From NCBI GenBank assembly GCA_958295875.1, contig OY282379.1:992001-1056000 (forward strand): 64,000 bases of DNA. Direction: 5' to 3'. Below, piece by piece: positions 1 through 8,110 of the stretch. A program made the position numbers and the translations under genes. Source of the DNA: an uncultured Pseudomonadales bacterium (GTDB lineage Bacteria; Pseudomonadota; Gammaproteobacteria; Pseudomonadales; Azotimanducaceae). How positions within the stretch are numbered: position 1 is the first letter of the stretch; every line of letters begins with the position of its first letter. The notes beneath the pieces are model-generated. The model searched no databases and was not told where the DNA came from. It saw only the letters and a program-made list of their open reading frames with translations.

Positions 1-959
1 GGCAAACCGCCAGGACTGGTCACATCCACGCGATCGGAAAAGACTTCAAATAATATCTTCGAGCCGATGATTGCGTAGTCTCGATGGGCAACGGCGTTAA
101 CCAGCGCCTCCCGAACTGCCGGCCTGGGCAACAACGGCCGGTCTTTGCGGATTAGATCCTGATAGGATTCGAACCGCCCAAGCCCCGCAAACCAGCCTAT
201 CGCCCTTTCCACTTGCTCATTGATGCAGCCGGTGATTTCGGCCACCTGCAACACTGAAGACGCCCGGTCTTCCCCCTTGTAGGCTACGCAATCCACCCGA
301 AAGTTCTGCGTCTGCGGGTAGTTTTGCGGCAACTTGCCAAAGGCCAGCACCCCGTAAAGAGTAGGATGCAAAGCGCCGCCAATTTCCGTCAAAACGCCGC
401 GGTTGCGGAGGTCGTCCTCATCCTCGGGCTGTGGGTCCTCTTCGGTGTCAAGCCCTAACTTCTGCAGATAGGCGCGGAACCTTAACAGATCTATGTCTGA
501 GGAAGTGCCGGCCTGTATTGACCGCTCCTCGGTTAGGATGTAGCCGAAGGCGTTATAGAGTTCCTGAAGCTCTGTCGGCGATGGCTCCCCGCTGCTGCGC
601 TCGCGGCGAACCCATACACGCCCTTTGTAACGCAGGGGTTCAAATCCACGTTGTTTCGGAACTTCCAACCAATGCACCCACCCCTTGGGGTCCTGATGTT
701 TGCCGCCTTGTGCGGAAACGGAAGCGCTGCATCCCGTTTGCAGGAACGACGTCAGGCGTTCCTGCACCTTCTCAGCACCCTCCTGAACCCCGACGATATT
801 CTGATCGTCATCAATACCCAAAATGAGGACGCCGCCTTCGGTGTTGGCGAAGGCGCAAATCGCCTTGCCAATGGCCGACAGGTCCCCAACCCCGCCCTTA
901 AACTCCGTCATTCGGCCTTCGCCGGCTTCAATTCGGTTAAGCACCTCCAGCCAATCCAT
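1..959 (-). CDS. AlbA_2/Schlafen-type putative DNA-binding protein with HATPase_c_4 domain (partial)
   Basis: The gene starts at the ATG on complement 957-959 and runs off the left edge of the window, giving about 319 residues. The N-terminus (MDWLEVLNRIEAGEGRMTEF) and the following AFANTEGG and LILGIDDD segments are typical of the AlbA_2 putative DNA-binding domain. Near the cut end, the motif NAVAHRDY is the hallmark of the RecG-like HATPase_c_4 domain. Such proteins are usually annotated as transcriptional regulators or 'RecG-related' proteins and are frequent in defence islands. It lies 10 nt downstream of a truncated PHP-domain ORF and in the same direction as the large defence operon. 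The target and the ligand are unknown. Domain assignment is secure; the cellular role is inference. Confidence 0.8.
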   Translation of the reverse strand, partial: MDWLEVLNRIEAGEGRMTEFKGGVGDLSAIGKAICAFANTEGGVLILGIDDDQNIVGVQEGAEKVQERLTSFLQTGCSASVSAQGGKHQDPKGWVHWLEVPKQRGFEPLRYKGRVWVRRERSSGEPSPTELQELYNAFGYILTEERSIQAGTSSDIDLLRFRAYLQKLGLDTEEDPQPEDEDDLRNRGVLTEIGGALHPTLYGVLAFGKLPQNYPQTQNFRVDCVAYKGEDRASSVLQVAEITGCINEQVERAIGWFAGLGRFESYQDLIRKDRPLLPRPAVREALVNAVAHRDYAIIGSKILFEVFSDRVDVTSPGGL

Positions 960-969
960 GCGAACGACC

Positions 970-1110
970 TCAGAATCCGTACTTTTTCCGCCGCAACTGG
1001 AACGCCTTGTCACCCCTGTCAACCGTATGGATGTGCAGATCCGCCTTGAACCACCGCGCCCCGGGGATGTCTTCCCGCCATTTCCCTGTGTCTTGCCGTG
1101 CAAAGGCCAT
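970..1110 (-). pseudogene. N-terminal remnant of a PHP-domain (TrlF-like) protein
   Basis: This 46-codon reading frame encodes MAFARQDTGKWRED followed by GARWFKADLHIHT. The DLHIHT segment carries the metal-binding HxH of PHP phosphoesterases, and the arrangement 'GxRWxKxDLHIHT' near the N-terminus is typical of PHP proteins fused to ATPases in defence contexts. The frame stops shortly afterwards, so the rest of the PHP domain and any ATPase are missing. The remnant is squeezed between an intact AlbA-type gene and a degraded insertion sequence, which suggests that a deletion linked to the element removed most of it. A genuine small protein is unlikely. Confidence 0.55.
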
Positions 1111-1235
1111 TGCTACGCTTCCGGTTGCCGTGAGCCTGTTGGTGTGGCCGGCGCCTGTGCGCTGATGAACCCTATTAGATACCAACTAGCTTCGTTGGGA
1201 CAGCAGGGAAAGCGGTGTCTGTTAGCAACAAATGG

Positions 1236-1273
1236 AAGTGTCCGGTTTTAGAGCAAATGAACTGTCCGGTTTG
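1236..1273 (+). repeat. Left terminal inverted repeat of the IS remnant
   Basis: Contains two TGTCCGGTTT blocks about 24 nt apart. It pairs with the inverted copy at 1741-1779 with few mismatches and one or two small gaps. Confidence 0.75.
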
Positions 1274-1705
1274 GCTGCGGTGGGCGCGGGCAAGGCTTTG
1301 GCGCTTCCCGCAGCGCGAGTTGCCCCGGCCCTTCGACTTGGGCACGGCGCCCGCCTCCTGCAGCTTGTCCTTCACCCAGCTGTGGCTGCGCGCCCCGCCG
1401 TCGCGGCGGCGCCAGGAGTGAAAGTGCCCCACGCTCCAGCCCTCGTGCCGCGTCCGGCGCCGATCCACCATCCGCATCACCTCGTCCACCGGCGCCGCGC
1501 GGTGCGACGCCCCCGACAGCCGCCGGTCCCGAAGCCCGTCGACCCCGTCCTCCTCGCAGCGCTCGGTCCAGCGCCGGAACGTCCGGGGGCAAACCCCCAA
1601 CAGCTCCGCCGCATCCTCCTGCGTCAGCCGACGCTCCGTCCAAACCCCGCATACCTCCTCGAACACCATGTTCCGCTTCTCCTGCAGCAAGCTCGCCTTG
1701 CCCAT
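1274..1705 (-). pseudogene. Transposase fragment, N-terminal HTH part (ISNCY/IS481-like)
   Basis: From the ATG at 1705 the translation begins MGKASLLQEKRNMVFEEV and continues through WTERRLTQEDAAELLGVCPRTF, a helix-turn-helix found at the N-terminus of ISNCY/IS481-like transposases. DGVDGLRDRRLSGASHRAAP and WSVGHFHSWRRRDGGARSHS follow, with a linker ending GAVPKSKGRGNSRCG. After roughly 140 residues the family pattern breaks off, and the frame runs through the left inverted repeat to a stop at 1175 outside the element. The DDE catalytic core is entirely absent, so the protein cannot transpose DNA. Assignment to the exact IS family is approximate. Confidence 0.75.
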
Positions 1706-1740
1706 GCCAATACGCCCCGGTCGTCAAACCGGGCGACAGC

Positions 1741-1779
1741 AAAACCGGACAGTTCTTGTGCTCCTAAAAGCGGACACTT
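1741..1779 (-). repeat. Right terminal inverted repeat of the IS remnant
   Basis: Inverted partner of 1236-1273. It carries AAAACCGGACAGTT and GCGGACACTT, the complements of the left-arm TGTCC blocks. Confidence 0.75.
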
Positions 1780-1831
1780 TGTTTGTTCTCAACACCGCCT
1801 TTGCTAACACCGCCTTTGGGAAGGGGCGGCG

Positions 1832-4800
1832 TCAGCTATTGTGCCGGGCGTCCTTGAGCACCTCGGCCACCTGCCGCCGCACCGACTCCGGCGCATCATC
1901 GCTCAGCGCCACGCCGACGTGAAAGGACAAGCCGTAACCGGCCGCAATGCGCAACAGCTTCGGAACCTCCTCGGCCAAGTTCTGCAATTCCGATGCATCC
2001 AGTTCCAAATTGGAGACTTGCGGTTCGGGTGCAGGGGCGGGTGCGGGTGCGGTGCCGGCCGGCACCTTCAACCGCCATTGGCCCGCTTGGTCGAAGTCAT
2101 CCACCACGCCAATGCCGCCCACGGTCTCCAACCAGCGGCTGCGCACGGCCTCCCTCATGCCGTTTCGAACCAGCCGCCACGGCACCGCCTCGCCGCGTTC
2201 CCGCGACAGCGCGCGCACCAACGCCACGCCATTGGTTTCGCCGTTCTCCCAAGCGCCGGGCAAAGCTTTCGGCGTGAGCTCCTGTGGCGTCAGCGGTTGC
2301 GGAGGCGGACGCAGCTGGGCGTTCTCATCCAGCGAACCGACTGGCACCGCTTCGTGCCAACAGGAGGTGGGGCCATTCACCAGCCAAACCGTTCCCTTCT
2401 CCACAGCCTGCGTCAGCGCCGCCTCCAACATGGCATCTTCGCAGCGCGGAATTGCTTGCCACTCTTCCCACCCTGCGTGGGTGATGGTGACGCCGTGCTC
2501 GCCAGAGAAGTAGCGCTTCGCGTCGCCAAGCGTCAGGCATTGATCTTTCCATAGCGCCGGCAGCGCGTCCGGCGCCAGCAACTGACTTGGGAGTTCCGCG
2601 AGCACCGCCTTGTGCGGCAGCACCACTTCCAAGGTGGGATCGTTGTGCGCCTCCGCGGCCACGGGTTCCCGCCACCAAGTTCGCCCACTGCCGTCGGGCC
2701 GCGCCAGGCGCGCGACGAACAGGCCCCGTTCCACGCCCTGCAGCACGGTGTCGAGCACCACCCTGCCATTCAGCATCTTTGGCAGGCGCGGGTCTCGGGC
2801 GAAAGCGTTTGCGATGTCCTTGACGAGACGGGCATCTTCGTCGTCCCGCCAAAGGTCATAGGGGCCTTCCGGCAACAGCGCTTCGGCATCAACGGCGGTT
2901 TCCTTGATGCGCGAACGTTCATCGTTCTTGATTTCCACAAACAGCGGCCCAGCCGCCGCCGCCAAGCGAAAGGCGTGGACATCGCCGTTCTCATTGACGG
3001 TGACGACCACGGCGTAGCCTTGCCGGATCGCCTGTGGCAGGCGCGCTTGGGCAGCGCGAAGTTCGCGGCGCAGCAGTTCAGCGCGCAACGGGTCTACATC
3101 CTGACCTTGGAGCTGAGCGGCGACGTCCTCCCAGCCCAGCAAGGTTCGCGCACTGCCACGCATGACATCCAGCCCGTCCCGCGAGGGCACCGCGAGCACG
3201 ACGGCATTGCGATGCACGCGCGGCCGATCTGGCCTGGTGGTTTCGTTCAAGTAGCGTTTCGCGGCGCCAATGGGCCGCCCAGACTCCGAGGTTCCTTCCG
3301 GCCCCAGAATCACAAAGCGGAAATCCCCATCGTCGCGGACATCGGCCGGCCCCTTCGGCAACAGATGCACCTTCGCGCCGGTGGCCGCGGCGCCACCATC
3401 CAGCGCACTTTTGGCCTTGCGAACGGCCTTCTCCAGCGCATCGTCCACAGCGTCTTTCGTGACGCGATCGCGGCAAGCCTCGTCGTGCATCTGCTTGAGG
3501 TTCGGGCGGTTGCCCAGCCGCCAAGACTTCGGCAGATCGTCAGGGCCGATCCCTCTCGCGTCTTCGTCGTCCAAGAACCAAGAAGCGTCGCGCCAGCGCC
3601 GCAAAGCCTTGGCCAACTGGATGCCGTCCGCAGCGGTGCCGGCCATCCGCTGCAAATCGGGAGTACTCGCCTTGCCGCCGATGGGCTGGGAGTGCAGAAA
3701 CGTGGCGATGACAGCTTGTTCGACCGCGCGGTTCGCCTGCAACGCGGGAAAATCGTCCTGAATCGCCCTTGCCTTGAGCAACTCGCTTTCAAGCAGCCTT
3801 GCCCAATCCGTGGGCCGCCCCTCGCTGCCGGTATCCACCACGTTGGCCAAGTCTTTCACGGCTTCGGAAACGCCCGGATCGCCCGGTGACGCGAGCAGCG
3901 CCGCCGGGCCGACCAGCGGGCTTGCATCCCATTCCTCCGCGGCTCGCAACGCCGTGGCGAGCGTGCGCAGAATGCCACGAGTGCGTTGAAACGCCGCCAG
4001 CTGCGTCCACTTGCTGTAGAAGACGTCGGTGAGGTCTGGATGAAAGGGAAAGCTCTCCAGGAACCTTGTTTCCTGGCGCGGGCGATCTTTGGCGGTTGTC
4101 TCGTCCAGCGTGGCGAGTTCGCGCACCACGCCGATGACATGCGAACGGTAGGCGTCTTCGTCCTGCAGGCTGTCGCGTTGAAAGAAACGCCGGCGCAGCA
4201 CCTCGGCCACGTCCCGCTGCGCCACCGGCTGCACGCCCTCTTCACGCTGGCGCCGAACCACCGCAAACAACTCATCGCGGACGCGGCGGCCCAGGTCATC
4301 CTGCTTGGCAGGGTCTGTCGCGAGCAGCGAGGCCACCATGGCGGCCTGATCCACCTTGCCCACCGCCGCGGTGAGATGCTGAAAGAAATCCACGATGCGG
4401 GGCTGCCACTTGGCATCCAACCCAACCTTTTCGCGGGCGTACATCAGCACTTCGTCGATCAGCACCAAGGTGGACAAGCCGCGCTCGGCCGGGATGGCCA
4501 ACAGCTTCGCCAGCAGCGGCTCCGCCGGCGGCGTCTCACGTTCAGCATCCTCCCCATCCGCATGGATGGCCCGCAGCCCGTCGCTGCCAGCCAGTTGATA
4601 GGCGAGCACGCTCCACGGGTGCCGCAGCGTGCGCGTCTCACCGTTCGGCGCCTTGACGTCCTCGATGCCCCGCTCGACATCGATTTTGTCGAAGCACAGC
4701 GTGGCGACGAACGCCTGCGGCAGAGCCCCGCCGACATGCTCGCGGAACTCGCGCACCGCCGGCATGTTCGGCAGGCCGACAGGATTGCGGAACAGGTGGT

Positions 4801-5083
4801 AGAGCGTGATGAGGGTGTGCGTCTTGCCGCCCCCGTAGGTGAGTTCCAACTGCCGCACGGCCTTGTCGCTCCGCCCCGCCAAGCGGCTAGCGACATCCTT
4901 CACCAGTTCGCGCAGCGCGTGCGTGGGGTAGGTGAGCGCGAAGAACTGCTCCGGGTTTTCGTAAACGGCGCGCTTGCCACGAGCGAGGGCGACTTCGTGA
5001 AGGTCTGCCGCGAACTCGGCAAGGGTGAGTTCGCCGGATTTGAGTTCGGGCTTGAGGGCGACGAAGTGGTGCCAGGGTTTCAT
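1832..5083 (-). CDS. DUF499 family AAA+-type ATPase (Hma-type ATPase component)
   Basis: The start chosen is the ATG at 5083 (MKPWHHFVALKPELKSGELT), where family similarity begins; an upstream extension would be proline-rich and overlap the preceding gene. The 1083-residue product has a Walker A of the form YGGGKTHT at about residues 83-90, a DUF499 signature, and a Walker B with LVLIDEV near residue 210. DUF499 ATPases occur with DUF1156 methylases and large helicases in putative anti-phage loci, and all three occur here in one operon. This is the last gene of the operon, 13 nt after the PIN gene. Its role is probably NTP-dependent DNA or complex remodelling, but no mechanism can be read from sequence. 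The C-terminal third has a long proline-rich linker (PAPAPAPEP). Confidence 0.85.
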   Translation of the reverse strand: MKPWHHFVALKPELKSGELTLAEFAADLHEVALARGKRAVYENPEQFFALTYPTHALRELVKDVASRLAGRSDKAVRQLELTYGGGKTHTLITLYHLFRNPVGLPNMPAVREFREHVGGALPQAFVATLCFDKIDVERGIEDVKAPNGETRTLRHPWSVLAYQLAGSDGLRAIHADGEDAERETPPAEPLLAKLLAIPAERGLSTLVLIDEVLMYAREKVGLDAKWQPRIVDFFQHLTAAVGKVDQAAMVASLLATDPAKQDDLGRRVRDELFAVVRRQREEGVQPVAQRDVAEVLRRRFFQRDSLQDEDAYRSHVIGVVRELATLDETTAKDRPRQETRFLESFPFHPDLTDVFYSKWTQLAAFQRTRGILRTLATALRAAEEWDASPLVGPAALLASPGDPGVSEAVKDLANVVDTGSEGRPTDWARLLESELLKARAIQDDFPALQANRAVEQAVIATFLHSQPIGGKASTPDLQRMAGTAADGIQLAKALRRWRDASWFLDDEDARGIGPDDLPKSWRLGNRPNLKQMHDEACRDRVTKDAVDDALEKAVRKAKSALDGGAAATGAKVHLLPKGPADVRDDGDFRFVILGPEGTSESGRPIGAAKRYLNETTRPDRPRVHRNAVVLAVPSRDGLDVMRGSARTLLGWEDVAAQLQGQDVDPLRAELLRRELRAAQARLPQAIRQGYAVVVTVNENGDVHAFRLAAAAGPLFVEIKNDERSRIKETAVDAEALLPEGPYDLWRDDEDARLVKDIANAFARDPRLPKMLNGRVVLDTVLQGVERGLFVARLARPDGSGRTWWREPVAAEAHNDPTLEVVLPHKAVLAELPSQLLAPDALPALWKDQCLTLGDAKRYFSGEHGVTITHAGWEEWQAIPRCEDAMLEAALTQAVEKGTVWLVNGPTSCWHEAVPVGSLDENAQLRPPPQPLTPQELTPKALPGAWENGETNGVALVRALSRERGEAVPWRLVRNGMREAVRSRWLETVGGIGVVDDFDQAGQWRLKVPAGTAPAPAPAPEPQVSNLELDASELQNLAEEVPKLLRIAAGYGLSFHVGVALSDDAPESVRRQVAEVLKDARHNS

Positions 5084-5096
5084 GGGCGGGGGGTGT

Positions 5097-5519
5097 TCAG
5101 GAGGTTCGGGACGGGGTGATTCGGAAGGAGCGCGTCTGCACCCGGTAGGTCTCGAAGTCGTTGTGATCGATGGTGAAAACAAGGTCGGTGGATTCACGTT
5201 CGGCCACATGCACTAGGGTCGCATCGGCGAAATCCATGGGGCGATCCGCATACTTAGCCATGAGCGCGTCGAGCGGTGGCAAATCTGCATCGGCAATCGG
5301 CAGTACGGTAATCGCTTCTGATCTCACCAAACTCCAGATCGCCTCCATTTCGGTTCGCCGTCTCCTTGCCAAATGGAAGAGCTCCGCTAACACGGCCGCC
5401 GTTGTCCCAAGGGGCTTTTGCAACTCCGCGTACGCGGCGCTGCACTGTTCGTGCCACTTATCGTCCACATCGAGCAACGCCAACATGGCGCCCGTATCGG
5501 CGAGACCCCTAACCTGCAT
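5097..5519 (-). CDS. PIN-domain ribonuclease, VapC-like
   Basis: The start at 5519 (MQVRGLADTGAMLALLD) places the first catalytic acid at D8, the usual position for VapC-type PIN domains. Other expected acids are visible: E46 in LAELF, D96 and D99 in MDFADA, and D118/D121 in TIDHNDF. At 140 residues it matches typical VapC toxins, which cleave RNA with Mg2+. It overlaps the end of the upstream 202-residue gene by 11 nt, the spacing of a toxin-antitoxin pair, although that neighbour does not look like a standard VapB. It sits between two ATPase genes of the operon, so it may instead be the nuclease effector of the AAA gene two positions upstream. Confidence 0.85.
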   Translation of the reverse strand: MQVRGLADTGAMLALLDVDDKWHEQCSAAYAELQKPLGTTAAVLAELFHLARRRRTEMEAIWSLVRSEAITVLPIADADLPPLDALMAKYADRPMDFADATLVHVAERESTDLVFTIDHNDFETYRVQTRSFRITPSRTS

Positions 5520-6117
5520 GCTTCTTCGCGATGATTTCTCGCACGCGCTGACTCGCCTCTTCCGCCCGGTTTGGGTCGCCACCGTGTATCGAGCCGATGA
5601 GCGGCTCTACCTGCGCTCGTATTCGGCGTTGTTCCTCAGCGTCGTCCAAGGGGAGTTCGTGGCGTTCTAGCCACTCCCGGGTGGCGATGTCGATGAGGCT
5701 CGCCGCAGGGCCATACCGCAGGTCATTCACTATCCAGTCCAGTTCGGCATGCACGCTTTCCCAACATGGTGCTCTTGGATCGAAACGCTCCCGAATCCAG
5801 AGGCCGAGGCTCTGCCAAGCGTCTTCGCCCCAGAACGTCCGCCGGCGGGCTAGCACATCTTGGGCCGTGGCCAAGTTCGCCGTCGAGTAAACCGCATCGT
5901 CGAGGCACCGAACGAAGACCTGCACATGGCCGCGATAGCGCTCGACAGACTCAGCAAGGCTCGTTCTCTCGCGCTCGCTCTCCCAAGACGCCCCAGAGCC
6001 GACAAGAGGGCGGACGCGCACAGTGGCGTCGCCCGCCCCGCGAAGAACGCCAATAAACAAAGGCACCACGGGGCGGCAGTGCTCGACACCACCGGCGGGA
6101 ATGGCCAACACGTTCAT
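5509..6117 (-). CDS. Uncharacterised protein between AAA ATPase and PIN nuclease
   Basis: I do not recognise a family for this 202-residue protein. It begins MNVLAIPAGGVEHCRPVVPL, contains CLDDAVYSTANLATAQ and a tryptophan-rich centre (FWGEDAWQSLGLWIRERF), and ends in a charged helix (EEASQRVREIIAKKHAG). Its start overlaps the stop of the AAA ATPase gene (ATGA at 6114-6117), and its end overlaps the PIN gene start by 11 nt, so the three are probably translationally coupled. The charged C-terminal tail could act like an antitoxin tail wrapping the PIN protein. The protein could equally be an adaptor between ATPase and nuclease. Both ideas are inference from position alone. Confidence 0.65.
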   Translation of the reverse strand: MNVLAIPAGGVEHCRPVVPLFIGVLRGAGDATVRVRPLVGSGASWESERERTSLAESVERYRGHVQVFVRCLDDAVYSTANLATAQDVLARRRTFWGEDAWQSLGLWIRERFDPRAPCWESVHAELDWIVNDLRYGPAASLIDIATREWLERHELPLDDAEEQRRIRAQVEPLIGSIHGGDPNRAEEASQRVREIIAKKHAG

Positions 6118-7457
6118 GACTGCGCCTCCACTTCGTCAGGCTGCGAGAAGTAAAGGATATCCTCCATCCAACCGGTCGCATGGAGCTTCCTCAGGCCTTG
6201 GGAGCGCCGCAGGTCCTCCGCGTTCGGCAGGTCTTTGGCCGGGCGGATGATCGCCTCGGAGACGCCCGGATTGCGGCAGACAACGGACGTGGACTCGAAC
6301 GTTTCGTCACTGATGCAGGCCAGCAGGTCTGGCGAGTGCGTCGTCGTCACAACCTGCATGTCTCCCTTGCCCACCTCGCTCTCGATCAGCTCCACAAGCA
6401 GATGCAGCCGAGACGGATGGATGCCGCTGTCGATCTCCTCGAACACGCACAATCTTGGCCCTTTGCCAAGGAGCGCGGCAAGAATGCCGAGGAACCGCAA
6501 CGTGCCATCCGAGACAGATCGGCTGGACGTGACCCTGCCATCCTCTTCTTCAATCGCCAACTGGACCTTGCCGGATGTCTCTGTTGGGAACTGGAAGTCC
6601 GCAACATCCATCGGCGTGAGTTCCCGTATCCACTCTAGCAGCGTCTTACGACGATCTGCGTCATTGCAGATGGCTTGCAGAACCGTCGGCAAGTTCTCGC
6701 CACTGTCGCCCAACACTGTTTGGCCAGGGAACGCAGGCTCGCGCATTTGTCGGGGAGAGGGGTCCAAGAAGCGCATGTCGCTAAAGTTCGCGGCGACATG
6801 GCTGGCGAGCATCTTGTGCTCCGTTGACACGGGCTTGTGCATCTCCATCTGGGTCAAAGCAGGCTGATCTGGACGCACCGTAATGCCGAAGCCTTGTTTC
6901 CTTTGGCTGCCAGTCTTCGCCATTCGCAGCAGCAGGTGGTGTTCGTCGTCTTGAGCGGCGACAGGATCCGAAAGCCGAGGCGCACTCGTGTAGATCGGAT
7001 CTTCGAGGCGTGGGAACCCAGATTCAAAGCCCGAGAACCCGCTAAGCGCTTCTCGCGTTACGCCGAATGCGCCACCCAGTGTGCCGGCACCCTCAATGCC
7101 AATACAGTATGTGAGAGCGCGGGAGAGGGGACTCCTTGGGAGAGCGCGGGAGAGGAGACTTCCTGAATCGTCACGCTCAAAATCGACGTCGACATACATG
7201 GACTCTTGTCCGTGGCGGATGACCTCCGCCGGGGCACCCCGAATCTCCTCCCACTCGACTTGCCCGCCCGCGCCATACTTGCCGCCCAGAATGTCGGCCA
7301 ACGTGTACCCGCGCCCAACACCGTGCAGAAACCGAAAGGCATCGCGGATGTTGCTCTTGCCGCTGGCGTTGGCACCCACGATGACCGTGAAGGGCCCCAT
7401 CCGCAGCGTCTCGTCGGCGAAGTTCTTGAAGTTTCGGAGGCGCAGGGACGTGAACAT
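6114..7457 (-). CDS. AAA family (SMC/ABC-like, AAA_21) ATPase
   Basis: The start at 7457 (MFTSLRLRNFKNFADETL) is the usual beginning of OLD/RecF-like ATPases, and an AGGACGAG lies upstream. The 447-residue protein has Walker A GANASGKS at residues 28-35, the signature-like SVSDGTLRFLGILAALL, Walker B LCVFEEIDSGIHP near 335-347 and the H-switch TTTHS. No nuclease domain is fused, so an effector is expected in a neighbour. Upstream, 17 nt away, is a TOPRIM-like gene; downstream, overlapping by 4 nt, is the unknown gene followed by the PIN nuclease. The ATPase could therefore belong to a three-gene ATPase/unknown/PIN module. Confidence 0.85.
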   Translation of the reverse strand: MFTSLRLRNFKNFADETLRMGPFTVIVGANASGKSNIRDAFRFLHGVGRGYTLADILGGKYGAGGQVEWEEIRGAPAEVIRHGQESMYVDVDFERDDSGSLLSRALPRSPLSRALTYCIGIEGAGTLGGAFGVTREALSGFSGFESGFPRLEDPIYTSAPRLSDPVAAQDDEHHLLLRMAKTGSQRKQGFGITVRPDQPALTQMEMHKPVSTEHKMLASHVAANFSDMRFLDPSPRQMREPAFPGQTVLGDSGENLPTVLQAICNDADRRKTLLEWIRELTPMDVADFQFPTETSGKVQLAIEEEDGRVTSSRSVSDGTLRFLGILAALLGKGPRLCVFEEIDSGIHPSRLHLLVELIESEVGKGDMQVVTTTHSPDLLACISDETFESTSVVCRNPGVSEAIIRPAKDLPNAEDLRRSQGLRKLHATGWMEDILYFSQPDEVEAQS

Positions 7458-7474
7458 GGTCACTCGTCCTACAG

Positions 7475-8107
7475 TCAGGGCCCGAACAGTGCCTTCAGCC
7501 AATCCGCAAATCGGATGGCGATTGGTGCTGTGGCATCCAGTGACCCGGCGCGGATGGCCGTGCCCATCGGCCCAGGTCTTCGCCGAGTGGCGAGCCAAGC
7601 GTAGAGCTTGGCTCGCAGTTCCTTTTGCCGTGGGAATTCCCGGTGCCCGTGCGGGATCCCTTCAATGAACTGCTCTGCTAACGGCCATACGGGATCGCCC
7701 TCAGGAAGAAGCTGAGCAACGAAGTTTTCGAGTTCGCCGCTGTGCTCGTTATCCGGCATCAGCCATACGCCAACACGCGGCGGGCCAGAAATGATCGTAC
7801 CCCCGACTATTGGTGCCTTCGGCAAACCTACCCTCTCATCAAGCAACTCAGTGCCTTCACGCAACATGTTGTCAATCGCCTGCCACCGATGGGCAACATC
7901 GTCGTTGGCGTCCGCCAATATGCCAAGAGCGTGCCGGTCAAGTGACTTGACCTCCAAGCGAATCGTCTTCAACAGCGAGTCGATGCCGCCCCTGTCTACG
8001 CAATCGAATTTCAGATTCGGCGCGAGCTTATGGCCCAAGTGCTGAACAACATGCTTGTCGTCAACACCTTCCACCAAAAGCAGGTTGCCTGACACGTCAG
8101 TCGTCAC
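7475..8107 (-). CDS. TOPRIM-fold protein, DUF3226/OLD-nuclease-like
   Basis: Translation starts at a GTG (complement 8105-8107), 3 nt after the stop of the AAA15 gene. The 210-residue product opens with LLLVEGVDDKHVVQHL, giving the TOPRIM glutamate (E13) and acidic pair. It continues with CVDRGGIDSLLKTI and GILADANDD (D66, D69, D70), corresponding to the acidic TOPRIM motif. This pattern fits DUF3226-type TOPRIM proteins. In PARIS and OLD-family systems an AAA15 ATPase is paired with a TOPRIM protein that becomes an active nuclease on phage sensing, and the gene order here is the same. Family assignment is moderately sure; functional equivalence to PARIS AriB is inference. Confidence 0.75.
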   Translation of the reverse strand: MTTDVSGNLLLVEGVDDKHVVQHLGHKLAPNLKFDCVDRGGIDSLLKTIRLEVKSLDRHALGILADANDDVAHRWQAIDNMLREGTELLDERVGLPKAPIVGGTIISGPPRVGVWLMPDNEHSGELENFVAQLLPEGDPVWPLAEQFIEGIPHGHREFPRQKELRAKLYAWLATRRRPGPMGTAIRAGSLDATAPIAIRFADWLKALFGP

Positions 8108-8110
8108 GTC

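Larger units (their letters stand above)
1236..1779 (-). mobile_element. Internally deleted insertion sequence with intact terminal inverted repeats
   Basis: Imperfect inverted repeats of about 38 nt bound this 544-bp segment. The left arm reads AAGTGTCCGGTTTTAGAGCA and continues with an ACTGTCCGGTTT block. The right arm, read on the other strand, gives AAGTGTCCGCTTTTAGGAGC and continues with AAGAACTGTCCGGTTTT. Between them lies only the N-terminal part of a transposase. Weaker similarity (GCGGTGT, AACAAA) continues outside both arms to about 1211 and 1799, so the true tips may lie further out. I found no convincing target-site duplication. It resembles a non-autonomous derivative that could still be mobilised by a full-length relative. 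Confidence 0.75.

Noticed and set aside
2612..3889. A 425-codon plus-strand open frame inside the DUF499 gene
   Set aside because: It has no recognisable domain and lies wholly antisense to a conserved ATPase gene.
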